From positions 1 through 40,587 of the forward strand of contig CAIKHZ010000292.1 of NCBI GenBank assembly GCA_903827375.1: a stretch of 40,587 nucleotides of DNA, written 5' to 3'. Below the pieces are notes generated by a model. The model saw only the letters and a list, made by a program, of their open reading frames with translations, was not told the DNA's origin and did no database searches. Positions 1-8,111 of this stretch are shown here, piece by piece (within the stretch, counting starts at the first letter, position 1; each line of letters starts with the position of its first letter). A program made the position numbers and the translations under genes. The DNA is from Akkermansiaceae bacterium. Lineage in GTDB: Bacteria; Verrucomicrobiota; Verrucomicrobiia; Verrucomicrobiales; Akkermansiaceae.

Positions 1-23
1 TCAGACGTGTGCTCTTCCGATCT
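1..23. other. Untrimmed Illumina TruSeq adapter at contig end
   Basis: The first 23 bases are identical to the 3' part of the standard TruSeq read-2 adapter (ends GCTCTTCCGATCT). Biological sequence begins at base 24. This is a library artefact left on the contig edge, and it supplies two of the three bases of the apparent stop codon of the neighbouring integrase gene. Confidence 0.97.
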
Positions 24-1344
24 AGCGGCGTTTTTTGATCTTGTCGTCTGACAGCGGTGTGCCCTGGTCTGCCACGTTCCCCCCGCCGGTGTAGTCTGAC
101 GGGTGAGGGGTTACCAGAGAGGTCTTTTGATGCTCCAGCGAGGCTTTTTGGGCCTCCAACATTTCCGCCACCCGGATTGCCAAAGCTTCCTGCTGCGCCG
201 CCATGGCCTCCTGTGCCTGCCGTGCGGTTGGCTTTCTGTGTGCCGCAAATGCCTCTTCCGCTTTCTCGGCGTCGGCTTTCAGGTGGAAATAGTGCCTCTC
301 CAAGGTCGCGATTTTGTCGCCAGACCAGGCGGCGATCTGGGCAACCCCGACCCCTCCGTTTGCCAAGTGAGAGATGAACGAATGCCGCATTACGTGGTGA
401 GTGAGTTCGCGGCAGTTCTTGGAGGTAAATCCGTTAAACATCTTGCGGTCATCGAAACGGTAAATCCAATCCCCCGGCTGCTTTTCGGGTCGGATGCAAA
501 ACGCTTGTTTTTTCCAGTCGGGAAAGGTTGCGCGGATGAAATCCGCAAATTCCGACACGAGGGGGATTTCCCGTTCAACGCCAGTCTTCGGCATCCATCC
601 GGTGACAGGATCGGGACAGGGGATGCTGATGGACGGGTTTTCGCTGTCGAGGTTGAACCAAGAAGGCCTGGCCCAAACGATTTCCCCCCTCCGCATGCCG
701 GCCCGGAAGCCGGCTAACAGGACGAATTTCAGGTCACCCGTTGCAGTTGCCAACAACTCCTCAACCTTCGCCAGCGGAATGACGGTCTTCCGGGAGGGTG
801 TTTTTCCCTTGAACTTGAGGGCTGCAACCTCAATGCCGAACCATCTGGCAAATGTGGCCACCCTGGTGGCGTAGGTTCTGGCTGTGGCCTCACTCTTCTT
901 GTGCGTGGTGTCCAATTTCACCTGGTTACCTGGCAGCAGGGCCGTCCCGTTGAGTTTCCGATAGAATTCGGAAACCGCCTTGCTTGTGATCCCGCCTGGG
1001 TCGGTGATCCCCATGATTGTTTGGAAATGCTGCACGGCCTGAGTGACTCCTTTCGCTGTCCCATCCTTGAAACCCTTTTCATCCGTGATCTTGGCGCGTT
1101 GCCTTTCAGCCGTGTAACGCTCAAGAGTCCGGTCCAGGTCGGTTTTTCCACCCCGGATTTTGCCGGTAACTGTTGAAATCTGCTTCTGCCCCCGGCGTTC
1201 CTCGGCCCGTTTAATTGCCTCCATCCGGTCGGAGGTGTCGAGGGACACTCGGATTTGTTCTCCTCCGGTCGTGTAACGAAGCCAAAAGGTTTGGCCCCTC
1301 AGGAATAACCCAGGGGCGGCCTTGGATTGTGGGGGACGTGCCAT
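22..1344 (-). CDS. Tyrosine recombinase/phage-type integrase, 3' end cut by contig edge
   Basis: About 440 residues are visible. The N-terminal part (GLFLRGQTFWLRYTTGG) is the usual beta-rich start of genomic-island integrases, followed by a core-binding helical region (about 70-180) and the catalytic domain. Catalytic residues seen: Arg in AGMRRGEI (near residue 217), the HxxR block in HHVMRHSFISHL, and the nucleophile Tyr in ATLERHYFHL. Site-specific recombinases of this family integrate islands into tRNA 3' ends, and this gene starts 145 bp from the encoded 3' end of a tRNA-Val and reads away from it, the standard arrangement. The apparent TAG stop at 22-24 is formed mostly by adapter bases, so the true C-terminus is unknown, although the catalytic domain is complete. 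The start at 1344 (MARPPQSK) is the natural family start. The island body would lie off the left edge. Confidence 0.93.
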   Translation of the reverse strand: MARPPQSKAAPGLFLRGQTFWLRYTTGGEQIRVSLDTSDRMEAIKRAEERRGQKQISTVTGKIRGGKTDLDRTLERYTAERQRAKITDEKGFKDGTAKGVTQAVQHFQTIMGITDPGGITSKAVSEFYRKLNGTALLPGNQVKLDTTHKKSEATARTYATRVATFARWFGIEVAALKFKGKTPSRKTVIPLAKVEELLATATGDLKFVLLAGFRAGMRRGEIVWARPSWFNLDSENPSISIPCPDPVTGWMPKTGVEREIPLVSEFADFIRATFPDWKKQAFCIRPEKQPGDWIYRFDDRKMFNGFTSKNCRELTHHVMRHSFISHLANGGVGVAQIAAWSGDKIATLERHYFHLKADAEKAEEAFAAHRKPTARQAQEAMAAQQEALAIRVAEMLEAQKASLEHQKTSLVTPHPSDYTGGGNVADQGTPLSDDKIKKRR

Positions 1345-1355
1345 GTCGGGGAGTG

Positions 1356-1426
1356 TGCTAAATTCGCTGTGCTAAATCAAGCGGAAATTTTGCCAAAGCC
1401 TTTGTTTGAAGGGTCTAATTTTAGCA
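1356..1426. promoter_or_regulatory. Candidate integrase arm-type sites (TGCTAAA motifs)
   Basis: The 144 bp between the integrase start and the tRNA hold no gene. They contain TGCTAAATT at 1356-1364, TGCTAAATC at 1370-1378 (14 bp apart, direct) and the inverted form AATTTTAGCA at 1417-1426. Repeats of this kind beside an integrase and a tRNA are typical of arm-type integrase or excisionase binding sites, or of int autoregulation. Function is inferred from position only. Confidence 0.45.
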
Positions 1427-1488
1427 CCTAACATCCGAGAAAACCTCGGGAAATGGCCTGAAATTAGTTGTAACTCATTGAGTTCCAA

Positions 1489-1563
1489 TGGTGCGCGCTA
1501 CAGGATTTGAACCTGTGACCCCATCCGTGTGAAGGATGTGCTCTACCACTGAGCTAAGCGCGC
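1489..1563 (-). tRNA. tRNA-Val (CAC anticodon), CCA encoded
   Basis: The minus strand folds into a full cloverleaf: acceptor stem GCGCGCT/AGCGCGC, D arm GCTC-AGTGGTA-GAGC, anticodon stem CATCC/GGATG with loop TTCACAC (anticodon CAC, reading GUG valine), a five-base variable loop, T arm ACAGG-TTCAAAT-CCTGT, discriminator A and an encoded CCA at 1489-1491. Its 3' end points at the integrase and is the probable attachment site of the element to the left. Confidence 0.96.
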
Positions 1564-1733
1564 GAATTGGTGATGGCCGGGCCCGATGGAGGAGAGAGGC
1601 GGCCGGGGAGGGGAGAAATAGCCAGAGACGGGAGGCTTGGCAAGACATTCGAGTGGGTGAGGAGAAAATTTTGGTTTTCGGGCGTTGTTTTGGGGGATGG
1701 ACGGGTCATAGTGGGCGGGCACCAGCCGAGTTC

Positions 1734-3641
1734 GTGTCCCAGATTTCCAAAGACAGCATTGAGAAAGTCCTCGCCGCGACGGATATCGTGGAGTTGATAG
1801 GGACGTACGTACCCCTGAAGCGGGCAGGCAGCCAGTTCAAGGCGAACTGCCCGTTTCATAGCGAGAAGACGCCGTCATTTTCAGTGAATCCGGCACGCCA
1901 GACGTTTAAATGCTTTGGCTGCGGCAAGGGTGGGGATGTGGTGAGCTTCGTGCGAGAATACGAGAATTTGCCGTTCATGGAGGCGGTTCGCAAGCTGGCG
2001 GCCCGGGCCAATATTGCGCTGGAGGCGGAGGTGTTCGATCCGCAGGCGGACCAGGCGAGGCGGTTGAGAGGGCGCTTGCTGGATGTGCACCGGGAGGCGG
2101 CGGCATTCATGCATGAGCGCTTGCTGAAGGATCCGGCGGCGAGCCACGCCCGGGAATACCTGCAAGGACGTGGATTCGGGCGGGACATGGCGGCGAATTG
2201 GCTGGTCGGCTGGATGCCCGAGCAAGCGAAGGGGTTTCTCGATTGGGCACGAGCAAAAAAGTTCAGTGGCCGCGAGTTGGTGGCCTCTGGCTTGGCAGCC
2301 CTGCGCAATCCGGATGAGCCGAATTCCGGGTTGTACGTTCGATTTCGCGACCGACTGATGTTTCCGATCCGCAACGAAATGGGCGACGTGATTGCCTTCA
2401 GCGGCCGCCAATTGCGCGAGGACCCGAACAGCGGCAAATATATCAACTCACCCGAGACCCTCATTTTCAAAAAGTCTAACGTCCTGTTTGCCCTGGACCG
2501 GGCGAAAAAGCCGATCCTCCGGGAAAAATCCGCGCTGCTCTGCGAAGGTCAGATCGACGTGATCGCTTGCCATGAACTGGGCATCGACCATGCACTCGCC
2601 GCTCTCGGCACCGCTTTCACCCCTCAACACGCCCATTTGCTGCGGCGTTACACGTCCAGCGTGCTGCTGTGCTACGACGCCGATAAGGCAGGCATCGCAG
2701 CCTCCGAGCGGGCGTTTCGCGAGTTGGTGACGGAAGGGCTTTCCGTTAGAGTGGTGGAAATGCCCGCCGGGGACGACCCGGATACCTATATCAAGGCGCA
2801 TGGTGCCGAGGCATTCCGCGTGTTGTTAGGAAAGGCGCGGGAGTTCTTTGATTTCAAGTTGGGTCGGGCCAAGGCTAACGGGGCGTTTGAAAGCGCGGCG
2901 GCCCGGCGGACGCTGGCCGGCGAGTGCGTCGAATTGTTAGCCGCGATGACCGATGCGGTGGCGCGCGATCACCAGATCAATGTGGTGGCCACCCACATGC
3001 AGACGTCGGTGGCGGCCCTGCGTGGGGCGATCGCCAAGGCGCTGCAAAAACCGCTGCAAAAACCCCAGCGCGCGGCTGGCGCAGGACGCCAGGCGGAGCC
3101 GGAATACGAAGCACCCGCCGAGCCGACGCCACTGCATCGCAACGTCGGATTTTTGTGCCATCTAGCGCTCACCTCGGCACCGGCCCAGCATTTTCTCGCC
3201 GGGCAATTTGAATCCCTGCATGAGGCGAAGCGCTGGCTGGAAGGGATTCCGTTGTTGGAAAAAATCCTTGCTGGAGCACCTGATCCCACGTCCCACGCGG
3301 CGGTCAACACGTTCTTGAGCAGCCTGCCCGAGGCTGATCGCTTAGCATTGGGGGCAGGGGATATGGCGGTTATCGAGGGTGGGCTCAGTGATGGGATGCT
3401 GGCCGCGGAACATGCCTTGGCCATGCTCTCCGCCACGGTCTTGCAACGCCGCGATGCACGGGTCAAGGCCGATCTCAAGCAGTCCGACCTCACTCAGGAA
3501 CGGTTGGTTGAGTTGCTAGAAGAGGCCAAGGAAATCAGTTCGTTGCTGCGAGGCATCGGCCAGCGCTCGGAATTTGATGATGAATTGCCGGCCTCGACGT
3601 TCAAGGCCAAGGTGGCGACGGGATGGAAAAAGTGGGGGTGA
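1734..3641 (+). CDS. dnaG: DNA primase DnaG
   Basis: Synthesises RNA primers at the replication fork, with DnaB helicase as partner. From the GTG at 1734 the protein has 635 residues, normal for DnaG. An N-terminal zinc-binding domain is visible with ligands C39, H42, C60 and C63 (NCPFHSEKTPSFS and FKCFGCGKGG). The catalytic core follows, with the Toprim glutamate in LLCEGQIDVIA and the acidic motif CYDADKAG. The C-terminal 200 residues are the less conserved helicase-interacting region. The frame is open back to 1536, but a start there would overlap the tRNA on the other strand and add about 66 residues unlike DnaG. The GTG is preferred because SQISKDSIEKVLAATDIVEL matches the canonical N-terminus. 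No rpoD or rpsU neighbour is present, so the macromolecular-synthesis operon is not conserved here. Confidence 0.96.
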   Translation: MSQISKDSIEKVLAATDIVELIGTYVPLKRAGSQFKANCPFHSEKTPSFSVNPARQTFKCFGCGKGGDVVSFVREYENLPFMEAVRKLAARANIALEAEVFDPQADQARRLRGRLLDVHREAAAFMHERLLKDPAASHAREYLQGRGFGRDMAANWLVGWMPEQAKGFLDWARAKKFSGRELVASGLAALRNPDEPNSGLYVRFRDRLMFPIRNEMGDVIAFSGRQLREDPNSGKYINSPETLIFKKSNVLFALDRAKKPILREKSALLCEGQIDVIACHELGIDHALAALGTAFTPQHAHLLRRYTSSVLLCYDADKAGIAASERAFRELVTEGLSVRVVEMPAGDDPDTYIKAHGAEAFRVLLGKAREFFDFKLGRAKANGAFESAAARRTLAGECVELLAAMTDAVARDHQINVVATHMQTSVAALRGAIAKALQKPLQKPQRAAGAGRQAEPEYEAPAEPTPLHRNVGFLCHLALTSAPAQHFLAGQFESLHEAKRWLEGIPLLEKILAGAPDPTSHAAVNTFLSSLPEADRLALGAGDMAVIEGGLSDGMLAAEHALAMLSATVLQRRDARVKADLKQSDLTQERLVELLEEAKEISSLLRGIGQRSEFDDELPASTFKAKVATGWKKWG

Positions 3642-3735
3642 TGGGCCATACAATCCAATTGGCGCTCTCTGGCGGAACATAGGCATCTTGGCCTGTGATG
3701 GAAGACAGCGGTCCCAGTGTGTCTGTGCATGAAAC

Positions 3736-3775
3736 GACAGGCTGGCAGCCCGTCGTCCATGACAGGCTGGCAGCC
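3736..3775. repeat. Short direct repeat with palindromic core in the dnaG-downstream gap
   Basis: A 15-bp unit, GACAGGCTGGCAGCC, occurs exactly at 3736-3750 and 3761-3775. Each copy has a perfect GGCTG-G-CAGCC dyad. The rest of the 309-bp gap (3642-3950) shows no gene; it is AT-rich near 3900-3950, where the promoter of the next gene is expected. Confidence 0.7.
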
Positions 3776-3950
3776 TATCCTCCTACTAAGTCAACACTAT
3801 TGGGCATGATCGGCGTTGATATCCAATCATTGTACATCTCGAAACACGGATTTTTCCTTAGGTCACTAACGGCGGTATCCAGAAGAATTCACGGGTATTC
3901 TGACAAAGCAATCATCTAACATTTTAATCAGATTAGAATCCCAAACCTCA

Positions 3951-6900
3951 ATGATTCAACTCCCCATCCGAGCCACTGCCATGTCAACTGCTTCGTTTAT
4001 CAGCCATGCCGATCAAGCGCCCTTATTTGCCATCAATCGCAACAGTGCCCCGCGTCTAGCCCGCTGCCTTTCATGGCTGGGTGTTGCCGCCATGCATGCG
4101 GCTGCCCCAAGCGCAGTGGCCGCCGTCACCGATCTGGCGGGAAACCTGAGTCAAGTTTTGGATACGGCCGTTGGCAGCGGTAACTCGGCGCGTTTGACGG
4201 CCAACACGAAAGTGATATGGAACGGGACCACTGCCGCGTCTAACGTCAATCTGAATGGCTTTGAGTTGGACATTGACACGGGTGGCGGCAACGCACAGAC
4301 GTATAATGGCGCAATCAGCGGGCCCGGCAGCCTGCGTCTGGTTGGGAGGGGCGATGCCAGTTGGACTCCCGATATTCAGATAGGTGGAACGTCTGCCAAC
4401 ACACCTGAATCAGTGAGGATCGATTACGGCCGCGTTCAATTGAACAAAGCCGCCGGGGTGGATGCCTTGGCTGGCCCAATCACCGTCAATACCAGTGATA
4501 CCGTTCGCATTCAACTGCTCCGGAGTGAGCAGATCAATGATGCATCGACGCTCACCACAACTGCCAGCAGTGGTGCCTTCCATCTGGAATTGGGTGGGTT
4601 TCATGAGACGATTGCCGCTCTAACGATGAAGACCGGCCACACGGTGGATACCGGCAACGGTGGCATTCTTAAGGTCACCAGTTTGAGCGTTGGCGGCATT
4701 AGTCAGCCGAAAGGGGCCTATACCGCCAGCAGTGGGTTTGTCACTGGCACTGGATATATAGAAGTGGACAACTTTGGTCCGCCGGTTATTGTGCAGGCGC
4801 CCGGAGTGCCAGCCAGTCCGGTGCCGGCCGATGGCGCTGTTACCGTTCATCCGGCTACTTTTGGCAGTCTAAGCTGGGCCCCCGCCAGCGACGCGACGAG
4901 TTATGACGTCTATCTGTGGATGGCGGTTGATCCCAAACCGCCGACTCCCACGGCAAACGTCGGAGCGTACCAGTATAACCTCGCCTCTGCGGTGCTTTCA
5001 TTGACGAATTACCATTGGCAGGTGGTGGCCAAAAATGCCATTGGCAGCACGGTCGGCCCGATCTGGAGTTTCGCCACGGTGGATCGCAATGATATCAGTG
5101 GCAACTTGACGCTCACTCTGGATGCCGTCGTGGGAGTTGGACCGGCCCGATTGACGGGCAACGCGACGACGTGGTGGGGCGGCACCACATCGGTGGCTAA
5201 CATCAATCTGAACGGTTTTCAATTTACGATTTACAATGGAGGGGGCAATGCGCAAACCTACAATGGGGCGATAAGCGGGCCGGGCACATTGTGTATGCAA
5301 GGGCGGCGCGATGCCAGTTGGAGTCCTGATATTCAGATAGGTGGAACGTCTGCCAACACACCTGAATCAGTGAGGATCGATTACGGCCGCGTTCAATTGA
5401 ACAAAGCCGCCGGGGTGGATGCCTTGGCTGGCCCAATCACCGTCAATACCAGCGGAACCGTGCGCATTCAATTGCTCCGGAGTGAGCAGATCAATGATGC
5501 ATCGACGCTCACCACAACTGCCGGCAGTGGTGCCTTCCATCTGGAATTGGGCGGGTTTCATGAGACGATCGCCACTCTAACGATCAAGGCCGGGGATACC
5601 GTGGATACCGGCAGCGAGGGACTGCTCACGCTCACAAAGCTGAGTGTGAACGGCGTGAATTTGCCTCCCGGCAATTACACATCTTCTAGCAGTTTTGTCA
5701 CAGGCAGCGGCAGCGTTGTGGTGGTGGGGGCGGCCGTCCCGCCCATCGCGGCAATGTCCACGGTGGTGGCGTCAGCCGCAGCAGTGATGGCGGATGGGGT
5801 CAGCAGCACCCCGGTAACAGTCACCTTAAGAGATTCTGTTGGTCCGGTTGCGGGCAAGGCGGTGACTCTAGCCTCGGGCCGGGGTTTGGCTGACACGATC
5901 TCGGCGGCGTCGGGCTTAAGCGATTCAACCGGAGTGGTGAGTTTCACGGTGAGTTCACTAACGGCAGGTGCAGCGCTGTTCACCGCCACGGATATCAGTG
6001 ATGGCATTACGCTGAGCCAGACGGTCGGGTTGACCTTTGTCGCCGTACCGACGCCGGTGGATATCAGCAATGGGCTCGGGCCGCTGGTCGATGGTGGCAT
6101 CAAAATTGACGCAGTGGTCGGAACGGGGCATTCGGGCCGGTTGGTGGGAATCACGCAGACGTATTGGGCCAGCGGAGGCTATGCGGTGCCGCTGGATCTC
6201 AACGGCAATACGCTAGTGATCGACAGCGGTGGCGGCAACACCATGAATGCCACCGGTGCAATTTCCGGCAACGGTCTGGTGAAGATCAACGCCGGGGGCA
6301 TCGGTATCCTGCGAATTGGCGGCTCGCTGGGCAACACCTACAGCGGCACCACCGAGGTGAATAACGGCCCGGTTAGCCTCGAGAAATCGGGCGGCAACGC
6401 GCTGTGCGGTGCCATCACCGTGAATGGCACCATGTCCAATCATTTTCCGGGCACCGGCACGCTGTTGTGGGGGGGGGACAATCAAATCGACGATGGTTCC
6501 AGCCTGACGCTTTCCGGCGGTGCCTCGTTGAATTTTGCGGGGCACTCGGATACCATGGGGACTCTTGTTTTAGCTGATGATGCCAGCATCTATCTGGGCA
6601 ACGGCACATCTATCGTGCGCTTTGCCAATTGTTCTGCGACGGGTTGGACGAGTAACAGGCAGTTGATCATCTACGATTGGAAGGGAGCGTTAGGTGGTGG
6701 CGGCAGCAGCGGGGTCTATTTCGGTAACTCCGAAGGTGGCCTCCTCCCCGGGCAAATCGCCAACGTAGGCTTCATGAACCCCGAGGGGTTCGCCGGTGGC
6801 TTGTATCACGCCACCCTACTCGATAGCGGAGAAGTGGTGCCCACCGGCACGGCAGTGAGGGCCATTTCCCCTCCTTACGATCTCTCGCCAGCCGCCGTTT

Positions 6901-8033
6901 CAGCCCGCGCTACCAGTTATATATCCTCGGGTCGCGCGGATCTAACTAAAGTTGGATCGCCTCTAACAAATGGATCTCACATCGTGTTTTTCGGCGATTC
7001 GATCACATGGCTCAACGGGTATATCAGTCTGCTAGACACTGCGCTGGCCACGGGAGCAGGCACCCAGGACAAGTCTATCAGGTTGATTAACCGCGGCATC
7101 AATGGCGGCGGGGTGCTGCAGGTGCGAGATGGATCCCCGGACAGTGGTTATCCAGGCAGTATGCCGCAAGCTTCGTTTGCGAGTTTGCTCACCTCGGATC
7201 AGGCCACTATTGCGGTGGTGTTCATCGGCATCAACGACGTCTGGTGGCGCGGAACCTCGGCCGCAACCTACGAACAGGCTTTGCGTGACCTCGCGGCCAG
7301 CGCTGCGGCCAAGGATGTGAGATTGATTTTCGCAACACCTGCCGCCCACAACGAATCGCCGATCGGTGGTGATTCGCTAGATCCGGCTATCGATCAATTT
7401 TGCGCCATCGTCCAAACCGTGGCGGTAGATACTGGGGCCACCTTCGTTAACCTGCGGCAGGCATTCGTGAATTATTGGAAAAACAATAATTTTGGGATTC
7501 GTCTTGATGGCAGTTTCCTCACCTTGCATCGCAATGGGTTGCTCACGTATGACGGGGTTCATCCGACAGACATAGGTAACCAGTTGATAGCCGACAAGAT
7601 GGCCGAGAGTCTGTTAGCCACGCTGACCCCGGCGTCTGGCTTTGACGTTTGGGCTGCTGGCATGGGGCTCAGCGGTGCAGCTGCGGCATTTACCGCCGAT
7701 CCCGACCAAGATGGCATCGTTAATGGTCTTGAATTTGTCCTTGGTGGAGATCCCAATCCGGCCCATGCTGGAGCCAATTCGTCCGGCATTTTGCCAACGG
7801 CGGCGAGTCACGGCGATTCGCTCGTTTTCAGCTATACTTGCAGCCATGCCGCTGCCTATCTGAATCCGCTTGTCGAATTCTCTGCCGACCTGCTAGGCTC
7901 GTGGACCACGGCCACCGCCGGGAACGCCACGATTGCGGTCACCGTCGGGGCCAGTTCGGACACCGTCACTGTCACCCTTCCCAAAGGTGCGACTACTCGG
8001 TTATTCGCCCGCTTGAAGGTAGTCGGCCCGTAA
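3951..8033 (+). CDS. Secreted 1,360-residue protein: beta-repeat modules, Ig-like domain, SGNH/GDSL esterase, Ca-motif C-terminus
   Basis: Probably a cell-surface or secreted carbohydrate esterase. Residues 1-58 form a long N-terminal signal (hydrophobic RCLSWLGVAAMHAAAP, then AVAAV). Two near-identical Gly/Asn/Thr-rich beta-solenoid modules, about 60-275 and 380-595, flank an FN3-like segment (about 285-375, SWAPASDATSYDVYLW). A bacterial Ig/invasin-like domain follows (about 605-700), then a third solenoid region (about 705-960). The SGNH hydrolase has block I FFGDSITW with Ser1017, block III FIGIND with N1095/D1096, and block V DGVHP with Asp1201 and His1204, so the Ser-Asp-His triad is complete. 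The tail has the Asp-rich motif DPDQDGIVNGLEF and ends RLFARLKVVGP. The family suggests deacetylation of polysaccharide, such as rhamnogalacturonan; the substrate is inferred. The start could also be the ATG at 3981. No PEP-CTERM or LPXTG signal is seen. Confidence 0.88.
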   Translation: MIQLPIRATAMSTASFISHADQAPLFAINRNSAPRLARCLSWLGVAAMHAAAPSAVAAVTDLAGNLSQVLDTAVGSGNSARLTANTKVIWNGTTAASNVNLNGFELDIDTGGGNAQTYNGAISGPGSLRLVGRGDASWTPDIQIGGTSANTPESVRIDYGRVQLNKAAGVDALAGPITVNTSDTVRIQLLRSEQINDASTLTTTASSGAFHLELGGFHETIAALTMKTGHTVDTGNGGILKVTSLSVGGISQPKGAYTASSGFVTGTGYIEVDNFGPPVIVQAPGVPASPVPADGAVTVHPATFGSLSWAPASDATSYDVYLWMAVDPKPPTPTANVGAYQYNLASAVLSLTNYHWQVVAKNAIGSTVGPIWSFATVDRNDISGNLTLTLDAVVGVGPARLTGNATTWWGGTTSVANINLNGFQFTIYNGGGNAQTYNGAISGPGTLCMQGRRDASWSPDIQIGGTSANTPESVRIDYGRVQLNKAAGVDALAGPITVNTSGTVRIQLLRSEQINDASTLTTTAGSGAFHLELGGFHETIATLTIKAGDTVDTGSEGLLTLTKLSVNGVNLPPGNYTSSSSFVTGSGSVVVVGAAVPPIAAMSTVVASAAAVMADGVSSTPVTVTLRDSVGPVAGKAVTLASGRGLADTISAASGLSDSTGVVSFTVSSLTAGAALFTATDISDGITLSQTVGLTFVAVPTPVDISNGLGPLVDGGIKIDAVVGTGHSGRLVGITQTYWASGGYAVPLDLNGNTLVIDSGGGNTMNATGAISGNGLVKINAGGIGILRIGGSLGNTYSGTTEVNNGPVSLEKSGGNALCGAITVNGTMSNHFPGTGTLLWGGDNQIDDGSSLTLSGGASLNFAGHSDTMGTLVLADDASIYLGNGTSIVRFANCSATGWTSNRQLIIYDWKGALGGGGSSGVYFGNSEGGLLPGQIANVGFMNPEGFAGGLYHATLLDSGEVVPTGTAVRAISPPYDLSPAAVSARATSYISSGRADLTKVGSPLTNGSHIVFFGDSITWLNGYISLLDTALATGAGTQDKSIRLINRGINGGGVLQVRDGSPDSGYPGSMPQASFASLLTSDQATIAVVFIGINDVWWRGTSAATYEQALRDLAASAAAKDVRLIFATPAAHNESPIGGDSLDPAIDQFCAIVQTVAVDTGATFVNLRQAFVNYWKNNNFGIRLDGSFLTLHRNGLLTYDGVHPTDIGNQLIADKMAESLLATLTPASGFDVWAAGMGLSGAAAAFTADPDQDGIVNGLEFVLGGDPNPAHAGANSSGILPTAASHGDSLVFSYTCSHAAAYLNPLVEFSADLLGSWTTATAGNATIAVTVGASSDTVTVTLPKGATTRLFARLKVVGP
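4351..5582 (+). repeat. Internal 275-bp duplication within the SGNH giant
   Basis: Bases 4351-4625 recur at 5308-5582, offset 957 bp (319 codons). By eye they differ at about 14 positions. The stretch 4371-4495 is identical to 5328-5452 over 125 bp, including synonymous sites, while the flanking solenoid sequence is much less alike. This points to recent duplication or gene conversion within the gene. Confidence 0.9.
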
Positions 8034-8045
8034 GGACACGTGGAG

Positions 8046-8086
8046 TGAAAAAGGAATGCGCCGGGGCAGTTTCCCACCCCGGCGCA
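8046..8086 (-). terminator. Rho-independent terminator of amtB
   Basis: A perfect 10-bp stem, TGCGCCGGGG (8057-8066) with CCCCGGCGCA (8077-8086), encloses a 10-base loop. Read on the minus strand the stem is followed within a few bases by TTTTTC, and it lies 25 bp after the amtB stop. The converging giant gene ends at 8033, so the hairpin may serve both transcripts, but the T run favours amtB. Confidence 0.8.
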
Positions 8087-8111
8087 ACCCTGATACAACC
8101 TTTGTAGTTTC

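Noticed and set aside
103..717. 204-codon plus-strand frame opposite the integrase
   Set aside because: Antisense shadow of a clear tyrosine recombinase; no domain or start signal.
1536..1733. N-terminal extension of DnaG from 1536
   Set aside because: It would overlap the tRNA-Val on the other strand and precede the canonical DnaG N-terminus by 66 atypical residues.
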